Assembly (NCBI RefSeq): GCF_918797505.1
Contig: NC_092793.1
Span: 46,736,243-46,800,242, forward strand
Length of the DNA stretch: 64,000 nucleotides
From: Bemisia tabaci
Taxonomy: Eukaryota; Arthropoda; Insecta; Hemiptera; Aleyrodidae
Direction of reading: 5' to 3'
Below are positions 11,306-22,590 of this stretch, piece by piece (the stretch's first letter is position 1; the number at the start of each line of letters is the position of its first letter). The position numbers and the translations under genes were made by a program. The notes under the pieces are model-generated. The model worked only from the letters and a program-made list of their open reading frames with translations. It did not search any database and was not told where the DNA came from.

Positions 11306-11456
11306 TTTTCCGCAGAAATTGATGGAAAATCATTTACGGAAGCTTCAAAATGCGTGCGATTAGTCGTATAAATTCTAAAATTTCTCGGGAGATGCCCCTC
11401 CGATCCCCCCTCCGTGCTTGGGGCCCGGACCTTTAAACTGGTACCAGGGCCAGAGA
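10852..11456. mobile_element. probable non-autonomous element with GGGCCCGG-rich ends
   Basis: Both ends are GC-rich and partly inverted: the left has CTGGTACCGCGGCCCGGGC near 10893-10913, the right has GGGGCCCGGACC and CTGGTACCAGGGCC near 11420-11452. The interior is AT-rich, with a G run (10868-10881), a C run then A run near 11178-11200, and an A run of about 50 near 11253-11302. Boundaries are approximate. Confidence 0.45.
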
Positions 11457-11461
11457 TGGGA

Positions 11462-12703
11462 TGTGGCGAGCCTGCATGAAGGCTATTTCCATTTAAATCT
11501 TCCGTCACATTCATAAGGCGCAATGATACAACTATTTGAACTCTCCGGAATGCGTGAGGTATCAAGCCGCATTTGAAGGCGTTTTCAAAACAGCCAAGTT
11601 CCGTTATCAGAATAATCGTTTTCCATAGTTCATATTATTTTGTTTCCATTTCTAACCACTTGTTTAATAATTATAATCCTCCTATAAAATCACCCATTTG
11701 CTAAATACAATTCTAGCTGAAGCGCACTTAAGCGCATTCATGACTGCAAATATGTTAACGGAAATCGAAAAGGCCAGCGTGCACGAAGGCATTTCAATTG
11801 TAATCTTCCGTCACATTTCTAAGGCGCAATGATACAACTATTCGAACTCTCCGGAATGCGTGAGGTATCACGCCGCATTTGAAGGCGTTTTCAAATCAGC
11901 CAAGTTCCGATACCCGGATTATCGTTTTGCATGGTTCATATTCTTTTGTTATATTCCGTTCCACTCGTTTATTTTTAATCCTCGTAGAAAAACCACCCAT
12001 TTGCTAAATACAATTCTAGCTGGAGCGCTCTTTCGCTATGCATTCACCACAGCAGAAATGTCAAAGGAAATCGACACGCCCAGCGTGCATGGAGGCTATT
12101 TCCATTTAAATCTTCCGTCACATTCTTACGGCGCAATGATACAACTATTTGAACTCTCCGGAATGCGTGAAGTATCAAGCCGCATTTGAAGGCGTTTTCA
12201 AAACAGCCAAGTTCCATTATCAGAATAATCGTTTTCCATAGTTCATATTATTTTGTTTCCATTTCTAACCACTTGTTTAATAATTATAATCCTCCTATAA
12301 AATCACCCATTTGCTAAATACAATTCTAGCTGAAGCGCACTTAAGCGCATTCATGACTGCAAACATGTTAACGGAAATCGAAAAGGCCAGCGTGCACGAA
12401 GGCATTTCAATTGTAATCTTCCGTCGCATTTCTAAGGCGCAATGATACAACTATTCGAACTCTCCGGAATGCGTGAGGTATCACGCCGCATTTGAAGGCG
12501 TTTTCAAACAGCCAAGTTCCGATACCCGGATTATAATTTTGCATGGTTCATATTCTTTTGTTATATTCCGTTCCACTCGTTTATTTTTAATCCTTCTAGA
12601 AAAACCACCCATTTGCTAAATACAATTCTAGCTGGAGCGCTCTTTCGCTATGCATTAACCACTGCAAAAATGTCAAAGGAAATCGACAAGCTCAGCATGC
12701 ATG
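11462..12703. repeat. satellite array of alternating A-B-A-B 306/307-bp monomers
   Basis: The word GGCGCAATGATACAACTAT (second copy CGGCGC...) recurs at 11517, 11823, 12130 and 12436, a spacing of 306, 307 and 306 bp. Monomers 1 and 3 share AACTATTTGAACTCTCC and TTATCAGAATAATCG. Monomers 2 and 4 share AACTATTCGAACTCTCC and GATACCCGGATTAT. Alternate monomers are much more alike than neighbours, so the unit of recent amplification is a 613-bp dimer. A partial monomer precedes the array and the last monomer is cut off near 12703. Confidence 0.92.
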
Positions 12704-13372
12704 AAGACTGCAGCACAGGTGGACATTTCGTGAGAGGGTCGTTCCATCCAACACTTGCGCACTAAGATGCTACGCAATATTCAATATGCCCGACGTTTGC
12801 CAACCCGCCATTTCAAAACTGAACTTGACGAGACGGGATTTTTTCAACCGGCATGTGTATGTTTACATTTTCCTTTCGTTGATATATAAAAACCATGGTG
12901 CTTCCTCACAATTTACTCGCGGATGCGTCAGAAATGTTGAATATTGTGTAGCATCCGGTGGGCAAGGGTTGCGGATGGAACGACTCCTCTTTCAAAATTT
13001 TCACCTGTGACGTAGTATCTTTTTTGAAGCGGGATGTCTAAAAATCGCATATTTACCAACGCAGATTGTGAAGTTAGTAGTGTATTTCAAACTTTCCCGA
13101 TGCGCTCATCGTGATATTTGAGTCATTTTCTTTAGAAAACAACTCTTCTCTTTGCTCGCTAGCTGAAGTTTGCAGCTAACCCATTTTCATTTTTTTTTAA
13201 AAAAAAAACATAGACATATCTTGCTCGATAAAATTCAACAGAACCATAGACAAAGCGTACCCAATCCTATCAGCACAAATCGTTAACTAGAGGTTCACTT
13301 TCAATTTCGTCGCATATGCAACAAACGCAACGGGGAACTCGAAGTTATCTGTTTGAATAACACACATTATTT

Positions 13373-13592
13373 GGACGTATTTCTATCAAACGGACCTAAG
13401 CGCCATAGGGTGAGGAAGGTAGAGGGGGGCTTGGATTGGCGGCGGAATCGGGCGTCCGGCTTATTCCGTCCTATGCTCGCAATGCTTTTCCATGGCGCTT
13501 AGGTCCGTTTGACAGAACGCGTTATCCGGGATTCTGAATTCCTCAAAGGGAACTCAAATTGGCGCTTAGTTCCGTTTGATAGAAATACGTCC
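13373..13592. mobile_element. foldback MITE with GGACGTATTTCTATCAAACG ends
   Basis: Terminal inverted repeats of about 33 bp are almost identical and run through CGGACCTAAGCGCCA. A third, internal copy of the end (TGGCGCTTAGGTCCGTTTGA) lies near 13492-13511. ATTT flanks both sides and may be a 4-bp target duplication. Confidence 0.8.
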
Positions 13593-14422
13593 ATTTATCC
13601 CGCTTCTTGAGCTTTGAGTACCTATACTTAGATTGAACACGCCTTTATGCTTGTCATTCCATCGGCAGCTGCTTAGAGAACAGAGCAGCTTTTCGGATTT
13701 TTTTCTACCTCCATGTTAACCTTTTATTTCAACCTCATGTTCAAATAAATAAATGTCTCCATTCGTCTATCATTCGCGTCTGTCGGTACGCCTACTTTTC
13801 TAGCCTTGCGTTAAAGTCTCTGAAGTTATGTCTGGATTTTACCGTCTTGGCATGGCGTCTCTCGTGTGGTTCAGCATGATCTGATTTTTAAGTACAAAAG
13901 TGCTTTAATTTCCCCCACTCAACTTTTCTACGGAATCAAGCATCTTTTTTGAAATCTCATCCAAACTTTTTCACTTCTCAAACCGGCAAAATTGCAATTT
14001 AAAAAGTATCATATTTCTGACATTTTCCAATTCTATAAATTGATAATCTTTAATTGGTATTTAATTCTTTCTCGTTCTCCTCGTTTTTTCGTGGATGGGT
14101 TTATTCTAAGAAACTAAGTGGTTCAATCTTTGTAATGGGTAGGGAGTGTGATGAATTTTATCGAAGAACTACTGACGTGATATTTTTTTTATGTTGATCA
14201 AAAGCGTTCAATCAAATGTAAAAACGGGAAAATATCCCCCGCTGTCAGAACAGAACGAGAGAGCTTGTGAATTTGACGATTATTCGTTTTCCAGCTCATG
14301 TTAAATAAACACAGGAACAGAGAGTATTGAATTTACCAACAATCCCATATGGGAGACTTTAAACGTTAAACCGATCTCAGGGGTCCTCCACTAGATATTC
14401 CCTTTCCGCCTTCCGGCGGGCC
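13593..14422. other. AT-rich intergenic, no gene seen
   Basis: No supported gene. Direct repeats of short AT words only. Confidence 0.4.
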
Positions 14423-14681
14423 GATTATTGAAATAAATAAACGAAGCTGTAGACAAAGGAGACAAAAGGGATATAGAGGGATCCTATCGGTGGAGGCAGG
14501 TAGTTGCAATGGACAAAGGAGGTAGGTAATGGACTAACTATTGGCAACCCACGAAAGACCCTATAGTAAGTCCATCATTCTCTCCCGTAGTCAATGAGAG
14601 CCACCCATTTCAACCAATAGAATCGCTCCATTATCCCTATATCTACTTTGTCTATAGCTTTGTCTATCAATTTCAATAATC
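14423..14681. mobile_element. MITE, GATTATTGAAAT family, copy 1
   Basis: The left end GATTATTGAAATAAATAAAC and the right end (reverse complement GATTATTGAAATTGATAGAC) form long imperfect inverted repeats that continue through GACAAAG and GGGATATA. A second copy lies at 17692-17964 and a degenerate relative near 60064-60230. Confidence 0.8.
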
Positions 14682-14927
14682 AGACTGCAGTCCTTCATAA
14701 GGCTCTAGTTAAACAATTAACGGCACGAGTCTGCATAACAATCCTCAGCTCATCACACACGAACACGTGCAGAACAAACTCCAAAGCTTCGAGCGACGAA
14801 GGAATCACAACTTAAAACAGGCATGTGCCTCAAAGCAAACCATTCCCTAATTATTTTGAAAGTCATTCATCATCGGTTCAACTTTGAATGCGCTCGCTGC
14901 ATGCCGTGACGACGCAGCCCTATTCAA

Positions 14928-15147
14928 ATGCTGAATACGAATGCATCTTTCAAAACATTTCTATCTTCGAAACAAAAACGATCCGTACCCTCGTCTCGGC
15001 ATTTTTCTCTGACTTCCTGCTGGGGAAAAAAGTCTCTCGAAGATTTGGTGAAAGGTGGCACGCGTTCCATTAAACATGAAGCCATTGACGTTCAAAAGAC
15101 GGACTTCTACGGATATGCGCACGATTTTAAATACCCGCCGAGGGTGG
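14928..15147 (+). CDS. possible exon ending at a strong donor
   Basis: An open frame from ATG at 14928 reaches a consensus donor (GGTGG then GTAAGTTC at about 15148). The distal part reads like protein (KHEAIDVQKTDFYGYAHDF, KYPPRV). I find no convincing partner exon downstream before the next repeats and recognise no family. The start is uncertain; it may be an internal exon with an unseen acceptor. Confidence 0.25.
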
Positions 15148-15921
15148 GTAAGTTCAAACAACTTTTCACCTTATGCAATACAAGTCTTCAATCCGTCATT
15201 TCTGTAGACCTGGTCAAAGTTGACTTTGAACGTTTTTTTCTTCGTTTTACATAATTTTTGCTCATTAGTGTAAATTACAGGATTAAGAAAGAATGAAATC
15301 TACTTAAATATATTGTTACTCACGGCTCTGACGTCTTTTTAAATGGTCTTCTGTAGTGAGCCACATACATAACGCTGGAACATAAGAGATCATTGCGATT
15401 AGCAGAAACACTTAGTAAATAAAATCGATTTAACTAGGAAAATTCGTGATTTCTGTAGTGGGTGTCGTGGTTGAAAAAGGATTATTTTAAATCGAAACAA
15501 ACTTTTTTCGTCGTGACATATATATATTGGCCCTGCCAAGAAGGTATTTTTTATGGATCTTATAGGAGCAAACGTTCTTTGAACATTTGGTAAAAATGAG
15601 TAAATTCCGTAGATTTTTGCTGACAAATTAAGTTTACGGACTAAAATTCCAAAATTGTATGTCCACTTCAATTTTTGCTCAAAAAAGGGGGCACCTAACT
15701 GTCCCCACGTGGGAGGGAGGAAGTCCCAAACGGCCCCCTCTTCAGCCTTCCTTTGGGTCCACCATGACCTTAAGAAGGGCTTTGTTTGTTTGTTTTGCAA
15801 GTTTACTGGAAATAGTGAAGAGTTGAGAGCGCTTCTGTCAAAACTGGAGGGAAGTTAACCTCAAAGCCATTGCATTTTTCAATGGAAACAAGAGCGACGG
15901 ATTACCCGCGCACTCTGCTGT
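15148..15921. other. intergenic, no gene seen
   Basis: Open frames on both strands at 15399-15858 overlap a GC-rich patch with no recognisable domain. Confidence 0.35.
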
Positions 15922-16149
15922 GCTAAGGAAGAACACCATATGAGCCTTCGAACGTTGCCAAATTGCCTTCGAAAATTATCCGGAAAATTTGTAAATATTT
16001 TTCTTCCGATTTTTCAGAGAATCTTCAAAGAAGTAATGATCTAGGAGTCTAAAGTGTCAAGAAAAAATATTCATAACTTTCAGAAAATACAAATTTTCCG
16101 AGAGGAAATTTGGGAACATTCGAATGCTCATACGGCGTTTTGCCTTAGC
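15922..16149. mobile_element. MITE with GCTAAGGAAGAACACCATAT ends
   Basis: Inverted ends of about 45 bp: left GCTAAGGAAGAACACCATAT then GAGCCTTCGAACGTTGCCAA; right, reverse complemented, GCTAAGGCAAAACGCCGTAT then GAGCATTCGAATGTTCCCAA. A related right end lies at about 16340-16382, with only a partial matching left side near 16190, so a second, damaged copy follows directly. Confidence 0.7.
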
Positions 16150-16382
16150 AGGGGACTTTTACCTTTCCACTTTAGAACGTCATATAAACATGCCGACGTT
16201 GCCAAATTTCCCTGATACGATTGTAAAAAGTTATGAATATTTTTTCTTGAGATTTTTAGACATCTGCGAATAAAAATTTATGAAATATTGGAACTGAAAT
16301 TCACGAATTTACCCCCAAAAATTTGTGGTTGATTAAATTTGACAACGTCCGAAGACTCATACGGCGTTGTTCCTCTAGCAAG

Positions 16383-16944
16383 ACAGCATGGTTCCAGCGC
16401 TTTCTCCGCGGAGTAGAGGCGTAGGTCAGGGTCAATTTGGCATCGTAGCCGCGGAGCGCCGAGTCACGAGCATGGATCGTCCCGTTTTGACACAGTTCCT
16501 TCAAATTGCGCCATTAAGGGGCTTTTAATTTGCCAAAACTCCGTCTCCGGAAGTTGGCGATTTGTTTTTATTCTCACCGCGGCCTGTCTTCGTTACGTTT
16601 TAACGACCGACTAAACACCGCATCGCGCCGCCAATCGGAGGAAAACTTAAATTCCCGTCTCGGAGGATTAGAGTTGTCTCAATTTCACTTTTGCGTTTTC
16701 AATTGAGACTCATGACTCGAAATTTTATTGCGCTTGCTAAATTCGATCCGGGGGAGTCAAATGGTTCTTCGCGGTCGGACCCGGATCCGGAAATGGGTAT
16801 CACAGCTTAGGAACCACCTAAAATTTTTTTAAAAAAACCCAATTTTTGCTATCCCTCAATTCTTTCTCTTTTTTTTTGGGGGGGGGGGGGGTGAAACAAT
16901 TCTGTCTGGACATAAGCACATTAGCACACCCTGGTAAAATCGAT
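16383..16944. other. mixed-composition intergenic, no gene seen
   Basis: Moderately GC-rich at 16380-16800, with a T run then G run near 16868-16891. A 67-codon minus frame (16301-16504) overlaps a MITE end and is rejected. Confidence 0.35.
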
Positions 16945-17110
16945 CAGAATGATATCTCCTTAATTGAACTGGCAAATTCTCCAGTATGATATCAACACGG
17001 TATCAATATGATATCAGTATGGTACCAGTGTGATATCATGCTGGTTATTCCTACTAGGATGTTATCATACTAATATCATGTTGGGCCAGCATGATATCAC
17101 ACTGATTTGG
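16945..17110. repeat. degenerate short tandem repeat of ATGATATCA palindromes
   Basis: The word ATGATATC or a close variant recurs about seven times at roughly 15-25 bp spacing, often within CAGTATGATATCACACTGG-like units in both orientations. The palindromic core GATATC makes strand assignment moot. Confidence 0.7.
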
Positions 17111-17691
17111 AATGATATTTTGCTAATCGACTTTACCAAGGACTGATTGCCTAAGACCTTTTCCGGTAGCAAGACGGGATACATAAAAAAGAATAAAAAA
17201 CAATGGTGCCAACTTGGAAGAATGGCCACTGGTCGTGGCGAGGACGGGGCATATGCGCGAGTACCAGGGAGGAGGAGAAAGGACGCGTTTCCCACCGATC
17301 TCGGATGCCCGGGTAACCGCGGTGACCTGTTCCTGTCGGGGCACCCGGAGAGCATCAGAGACCAGGACGAGTCGTGTGTGATTTGACCCGTTTTCCGAGC
17401 TGACTTTGAATTTGCAGAGGTCACGCCGCGCCGCCGCGCCGGCCGCCCGGTCCAACGACCTGAACCGCGCATTACACTAGAAGAAACTAGAATATCACTG
17501 TCTCGGCTTGGGTTTCCGCCGTCCGCGCTTCACCGCGCCGCCGGGTCAGGCCGGGCTTATGCAACCGCTTCCCTTCCACACTTGGAAAAAAGTTTGGTCA
17601 TATGAACCGTATAGCTCGGTGCTCTATATCGGCCGCAATATTGGGTTCATGTAGTAACCGTGCTTCGATGCATGTAATTGAACTGTGGGCT
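17111..17691. other. GC-rich stretch, no gene supported
   Basis: Overlapping frames on both strands at 17065-17472 owe their length to GC richness. None shows a domain or matched splice sites. Confidence 0.3.
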
Positions 17692-17964
17692 GATTGTTGA
17701 AAATGATAGACAAAGCTATAGACAAATATGACAAAAGGGATATGGGGGGGGGGGGGGGGGCTGGTGGAAGCTGGTGAGTGGTGGTTGCAATGGACAAAGG
17801 CAGTAGGTAATAGACTAACTAAATGCAACCCACGAGAAACCCGACAGTTAGTCCATCATTTTCTCCCTTAGTCTATAAGAACCACACATTTCAACAAATA
17901 TAGGATCGCTCTATACCCCCTAAGTCTTTTTTGTCTATAGCTTTGTCTATCAATTTCAATAATC
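17692..17964. mobile_element. MITE, GATTATTGAAAT family, copy 2
   Basis: The left end GATTGTTGAAAATGATAGAC and right end (reverse complement GATTATTGAAATTGATAGAC) match copy 1 at 14423-14681, including AAAGCTATAGACAAA and the central CATTTCAACMAAT. A G run of about 16 interrupts the left arm near 17745-17760. Confidence 0.8.
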
Positions 17965-19019
17965 GGCTCCGCAGGGGAGGCGGGCATGAGACCATGCCGC
18001 CCCCCCCCCTGGATCCACATCTGACTCATGCCGGTGCATGGAGAAGTTAATTCTGCATAATTCATAAAACACCGTGCTTTGAGAGGATTTCAAAGTTTGA
18101 GCGTACTTAACTACAAGAGAGAGGAAAACACAAATTACATTTTTGAAGCAATTTCTGCGGGAAACTTTTCATACGGGATCAATATAAAGGAATTTTTACT
18201 CAAAATATCTTCAAAATTTTTCACTGGTTAGTCCAGTCATTCTAGCCAAAAAAAGGGCCTAACCTCGGACAAATTAGCACAAACTTCTCTTGTGCTTTAA
18301 AGCGCTCAAAAACATGTCTGGAGCCCCCCAAAAAAAGTTTACCATTAGCCCCCCTCGGGAACACAGTCAAAATTGCTTATAACAAAATGGCGGCCGACTG
18401 AAATTACGTGTAAATTGATTGTTGACTTCGTCAGCGTTTCCCCAATTTTGGGTGATTCTAGTGCATCCGGTGAAAAAAATCATTCTTGTCATTTTTTTAG
18501 AGTATAAAATTCTGCTTACAAACATGTAAAGTTTTTTTAATTTTGACTTGTTGGTGCCGAGCTACGAGGTCGGACACCGAAAAAAAAGGCTAGAATTTTC
18601 TTGAAATTTCAAGTTTGGTTTGTAACTTTTAAGATACAGTTTTGGCAGAATTTTTTCTCTCAAAACTGTTGGCACCAATGGAAAGAGCGTGAAATTTTCT
18701 TTTCAAAACACATATTACATCAAAATTTTACTGAAGGTATAAGACCTTTATAGGGCCTTTATGGAATTGTGTCAAATTCGACATTTTTTACTTTTTGTAA
18801 ATTTTGGCTTGAATTTCGATTAATGTGACCCTTTTTCACGTATATTCGACTATTTTTGAAATAAATTGTGTTATTAATTTAATAGTCATGGTACATAGTA
18901 AAGGGAGAAGCACCTTAGAGCAAGGATGGTCGACCGGGGGGGGGGGGGGGGGGCATATCTTATCCGTTCACTGTTTGGACTATCGCAGCTAAAGATTCTA
19001 AGAAAAAAACGGCAAAACA

Positions 19020-19490
19020 CCTATTTGTCGGCAGATTTTCATGAAATTTGGTGTACCCCGGTATGTTGATCTAGGAAATTCGAATTTGACAAATTCAAGA
19101 TGGCGGAAAAAAGATGGCGGCAATAATTTGTTAGATACCTGTTTATCGACTGATTTGCATGAAACTTAGTATAACCCTGTATTTAGCCCTAGAGAATTTG
19201 AATTTGATGTCGAATTTAACCAGAATTAAAATCAAAGATGGTGGGAAGAAGGTGGTGGCTATAATTTTTTAAAATTAAAGATGGCGGGTACAATTTGAAA
19301 ACTACCCATTTATCGGCAGATTTTCATGAAACTCGGTGTATCCTGGTATTTTGATCTGGTAAATTCGAATTTGACGTTACTTTCAGTCTGAATCAAATTC
19401 AAGATGGTGGAAAAAAGATGGCGGCCTTAATTTTTAAAATATCTGTTTATCGGCTAATTTTCATGACATTGAATATTACCTAGTATTTTG
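19020..19490. repeat. four degenerate tandem units carrying GATGGCGG words
   Basis: Units start near 19020, 19140, 19307 and 19441 with CTATTTGTCGGCAGATTTTC-like sequence, then ATGAAACTCGGTGTA, then GGAAATTCGAATTTGA, then one or two AAGATGGCGG words. The exact word AAGATGGCGGC is at 19111-19121 and 19415-19425. Confidence 0.75.
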
Positions 19491-19562
19491 ACCAAAGTTT
19501 GTCAGTTTCGGTTTAAAAATTTATAATATAAGGTAATAAGACAGGGTAAAAAAGTAATTGAG

Positions 19563-19800
19563 GGGCTCGGAGGACAAGGCGCCCAAGTGCAGGTTTCGAA
19601 AAATATGACACATTTTAGTGGTTCCAACTAATTCTAGGTTTGAAATAAAGTTGTGAAAAATTCACCGGAAGCATCCAATGCTTAAGCATCAAGATGTGAG
19701 TTTGAACTCTCTTCCTGCCATAAGGCTGTGTATAATAGTTAGCAACTTTAAACATGTTTTTCTCGAAATAGCACTTATGCGCCTCGTCCTCCAAGCTGTT
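19563..19800. mobile_element. hAT-like MITE copy 1, 8-bp duplication TAATTGAG
   Basis: The left end GGGCTCGGAGGACAAGGCGC and right end (reverse complement CAGCTTGGAGGACGAGGCGC) are inverted. TAATTGAG lies immediately outside both ends (19555-19562 and 19801-19808). The same family occurs at 46130-46373. An 8-bp duplication points to a hAT transposase in trans. Confidence 0.88.
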
Positions 19801-19808
19801 TAATTGAG

Positions 19809-20400
19809 AGTATAAGTGTTAAAATGCAATTGTTTTAGTATCGTCGAATATTTAACTGACAAAGATTAAGAAATACAAAGCCGAGTAATGAAATAAAAGC
19901 TCTGCTAATTTTTTACTCGGTCAATTGAAAGCTAAATAATATTAAATAATGTGCGAAATGTCGCATATTCGGCTGACAAGATGCCAAGGGCAGTAAAATT
20001 TTATTGTTTTTATTATTTTCCTTCTTATTTACTTACAATTAGATACCCTCATTTCACACGAGCCTGCGGTACGTCACGTAAAGCATAGGTGCATACCCCT
20101 CTTTCCTGTTGACAACCCCGCCCCCCACTGACATCTGTACTTTCGTTATAATCCTTGTTCGCGCTTACGCTACAGTTGGCCGCCCAAAAGTTCCAAACCT
20201 TCAATGGTGTATTGATTTTATCATAATAATTATTAGTTCTACTATTAATTCCTCCGACGCAAAAACACCCGCTCCCCGAGCTGCCGCCATTACACAGCCC
20301 AATCCCTCACGTAAAGCGCTTCGCGGCGCGGCGGCTGTGCTCGCATCGTAATAACTTCCCTCATATGTGAGATGTCCCATTCCGCAATGTTTTTAAAAAT
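19809..20400. other. AT-rich, then a short GC-rich patch, no gene supported
   Basis: An 80-codon frame at 20109-20351 (+) has no recognisable domain and no splice context. Confidence 0.35.
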
Positions 20401-22526
20401 CCTTGAATGTGCCGATTTCGCCAAGCTCTGTCCTATTCCTATATTTTTATGTGAGAGTATGCATAAATACGATGAAAATTGTCTTCACTTTGTATGCGTG
20501 AAGTATCCGTTAGTTCCGTACTGGCGGTCATATATCCATTAGCGCTCTTTTAGAAAGCAGGGAGGAAGAGGTGGGTCAGTTTCCCCTCCTATTATTTATT
20601 TTATAATACGTTAATTCATTTTTGCTCTCCAGAAATGATTTAAATAACTTCTCACGATTGATGGCATATTTGCTGTATTGATATGACCTTTTCAGGGATG
20701 GTGTTTTGCATAGAAACTCAATTTTCTGTAAATATTGCCATTTTTCACAATTTTAAATAAAGCCGTGTCAAACCCAAAAATGATGGAAATTTTTGAAACA
20801 AGGTACCCTCTCTTATTGTAAATTTTATGTACTTTTACGTGATCACAGTGGTTTTTTGATCAAACACTTTTAAAAGGCTTAAAAATTAGGAAAATCGAGC
20901 TAAAAACGGTCTTTTTTCAGAAAAATGTCATTTTTGATCCCAGAAGAAATTATCCTACCGGCAAATATAATTACTTTAAAGGATGTTAAACACACTATTC
21001 TAGACCAAAATTTAACGTACTTTTCAGTTACATCATTTATTTTAACTTTAAAGCTCACTTTAAAGCGGTAAAATCTCAAAAATAACTAAAAAATTACATT
21101 TCATCATTTTTTTAAAAACTTTTTTTAAACCGAAATTCAGTGATAAGACCCCTCAAAAAGGTTTTACGGCAACTTTCAATTGTCCTTGGTTATAGGAAAT
21201 TTCATGAACTTTTCATCTCGTACCTTGTTTTTTTTCTTAAATTCCTTTTAACACGTGAAAAATAAGAAAAACAGCGGGAAAATTTTTTTCGGGTAAATTG
21301 CAATTTTTTTCAACATTGCCTCTGCATTTTCACGAGAGACGCCAAAAATACAAATAAAGGTACATTTCTTACATAAAATTTTACCAGCTTTTTGCTGATT
21401 ACCATGGTTTGATGAATAAAATTGTTTGCAGCCATGAAAAACCACAAAAACCTGAGACAAAGCCTTGTTATTGAATAATTTGTAAATTTTTACCATCTCA
21501 AAAATTGGCTTCTAAGTACACTTAAATACCTTCAAAAATTTATTCATTGACATTTTTTTCTCTTTCATATGCCATTACATTGGTACCATAAAGTTTACTT
21601 CAAACAAAAATTACTAAACTTGAAAATTTTGGGTATATGTTAAGAAAAATGTTCGTAACCGAGCAGCTGGGTTTTCCAATAGACAACTTTAACGTCATAT
21701 CTAACCCTCTTTAAAAAATTCGAAACAGTAATTTTAGGTATGCAATTTTTGGGAAATTTTATGCACTAAACGATTATTACCATCGTTGAATCGTATTCTC
21801 AGTTTTTAGCTGTAAAGAAGTCGAAAATTGTTGAAATTCTGAAATTTCTAGAGAAATCAGTTTTCAGCGTAATTCCTTTAAATACGCTTTTCAGGTACAT
21901 GTTGTAAAATTTAAAGGAAAAACAGTGTGTTATTCGTCTTGAAAATTTTATCACCTTTCTAAAAAGTATATATAAGTTATACTTTTGTCGAAAAATAATT
22001 CATCGAAAGCGCTGGAAACGGAAAAAAACAACTGAATTTGTTGTTAAATATTGACTTCATACTTTTGAATGATTCGTCTCACAATGAGGTCATATAAGAT
22101 GAAAAGGTAAAAAGAATGGGTATACTTATGTAAAATTTAGCGTACTTTTCAGTGGTGCCGTTGTTTTTAACCTTAAATTAATTATTTTGACCTAAAATTG
22201 GTCAAGAACGCGAAAAATCGTGAATTTTCAGCAGATTTTGCCGGTTGTTGTTTTTAAATATTAAAATTCGGAAAGAAAAAAATAAGAAAAGCCTAAGTTT
22301 TGTATATGATTCTTAATCAAAATTTTATGATCTTTCAAACTGATGTGTTGCAATTTTTTGTTTGACGCATTATTTTTGAGTTATAAAGGGAAATCCGTAT
22401 GTACGTCCTCTTTGAAAATCGCCGTAAGCCGCCATTTTGAAAAACTGCGATTTGACCACTTTCCCGGTGGAATTTTTTGGTAAACTTTTTTTTCTGTCTT
22501 ATTGGGTACCTAGAGACCCTATATAC
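20401..22526. other. very AT-rich interior of the 18.2-22.6 kb block
   Basis: Long stretches rich in AAAATTT-type words, no supported frame, no recognisable repeat unit. It could be degenerate satellite-like or transposon interior sequence. Confidence 0.4.
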
Positions 22527-22590
22527 CAAAGGAAAAGTTTGTGCTAATTTGTCCGAGGTAAAAAGCTAGAATGACTGGACTAGGTGAACT

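Larger units (their letters stand above)
10676..13190. repeat. 2.5-kb segment bounded by ~130-bp inverted repeats
   Basis: The left arm (10676-10806) contains GCAAACTTCAGCTA, TCACGATGAGCGCATCGG and CACAATCTGCGTT. The right arm (13058-13190) carries the same words inverted (AACGCAGATTGTG, CCGATGCGCTCATCGTGA, TAGCTGAAGTTTGC). Between them lie G and A homopolymers, a GC-rich hAT-like terminus and a dimeric satellite. It may be a large non-autonomous transposon, or two inverted copies of one repeat. Confidence 0.6.
18225..22590. mobile_element. possible large decayed element bounded by inverted repeats
   Basis: At the left, GTCCAGTCATTCTAGC is followed by CCTCGGACAAATTAGCACAA (18225-18286). At the right the same words occur inverted (about 22527-22588: TTGTGCTAATTTGTCCGAGG, GCTAGAATGACTGGAC). 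Similarity fades inward over ~120 bp. A GGCGGC/GCCGCC-bearing word also appears near each end (about 18385 and 22428). The 4.3-kb interior is AT-rich with no coding frame. It holds a tandem array (19020-19490) and a nested hAT-like MITE (19563-19800). The interpretation as a single element is inference. Confidence 0.5.

Noticed and set aside
11094..11565. Minus-strand frames with long poly-Phe runs
   Set aside because: They are translations of an A/T homopolymer inside repeat DNA.
11860..12189. 109-codon + strand frame
   Set aside because: It spans satellite monomers and is broken in the sister monomers.
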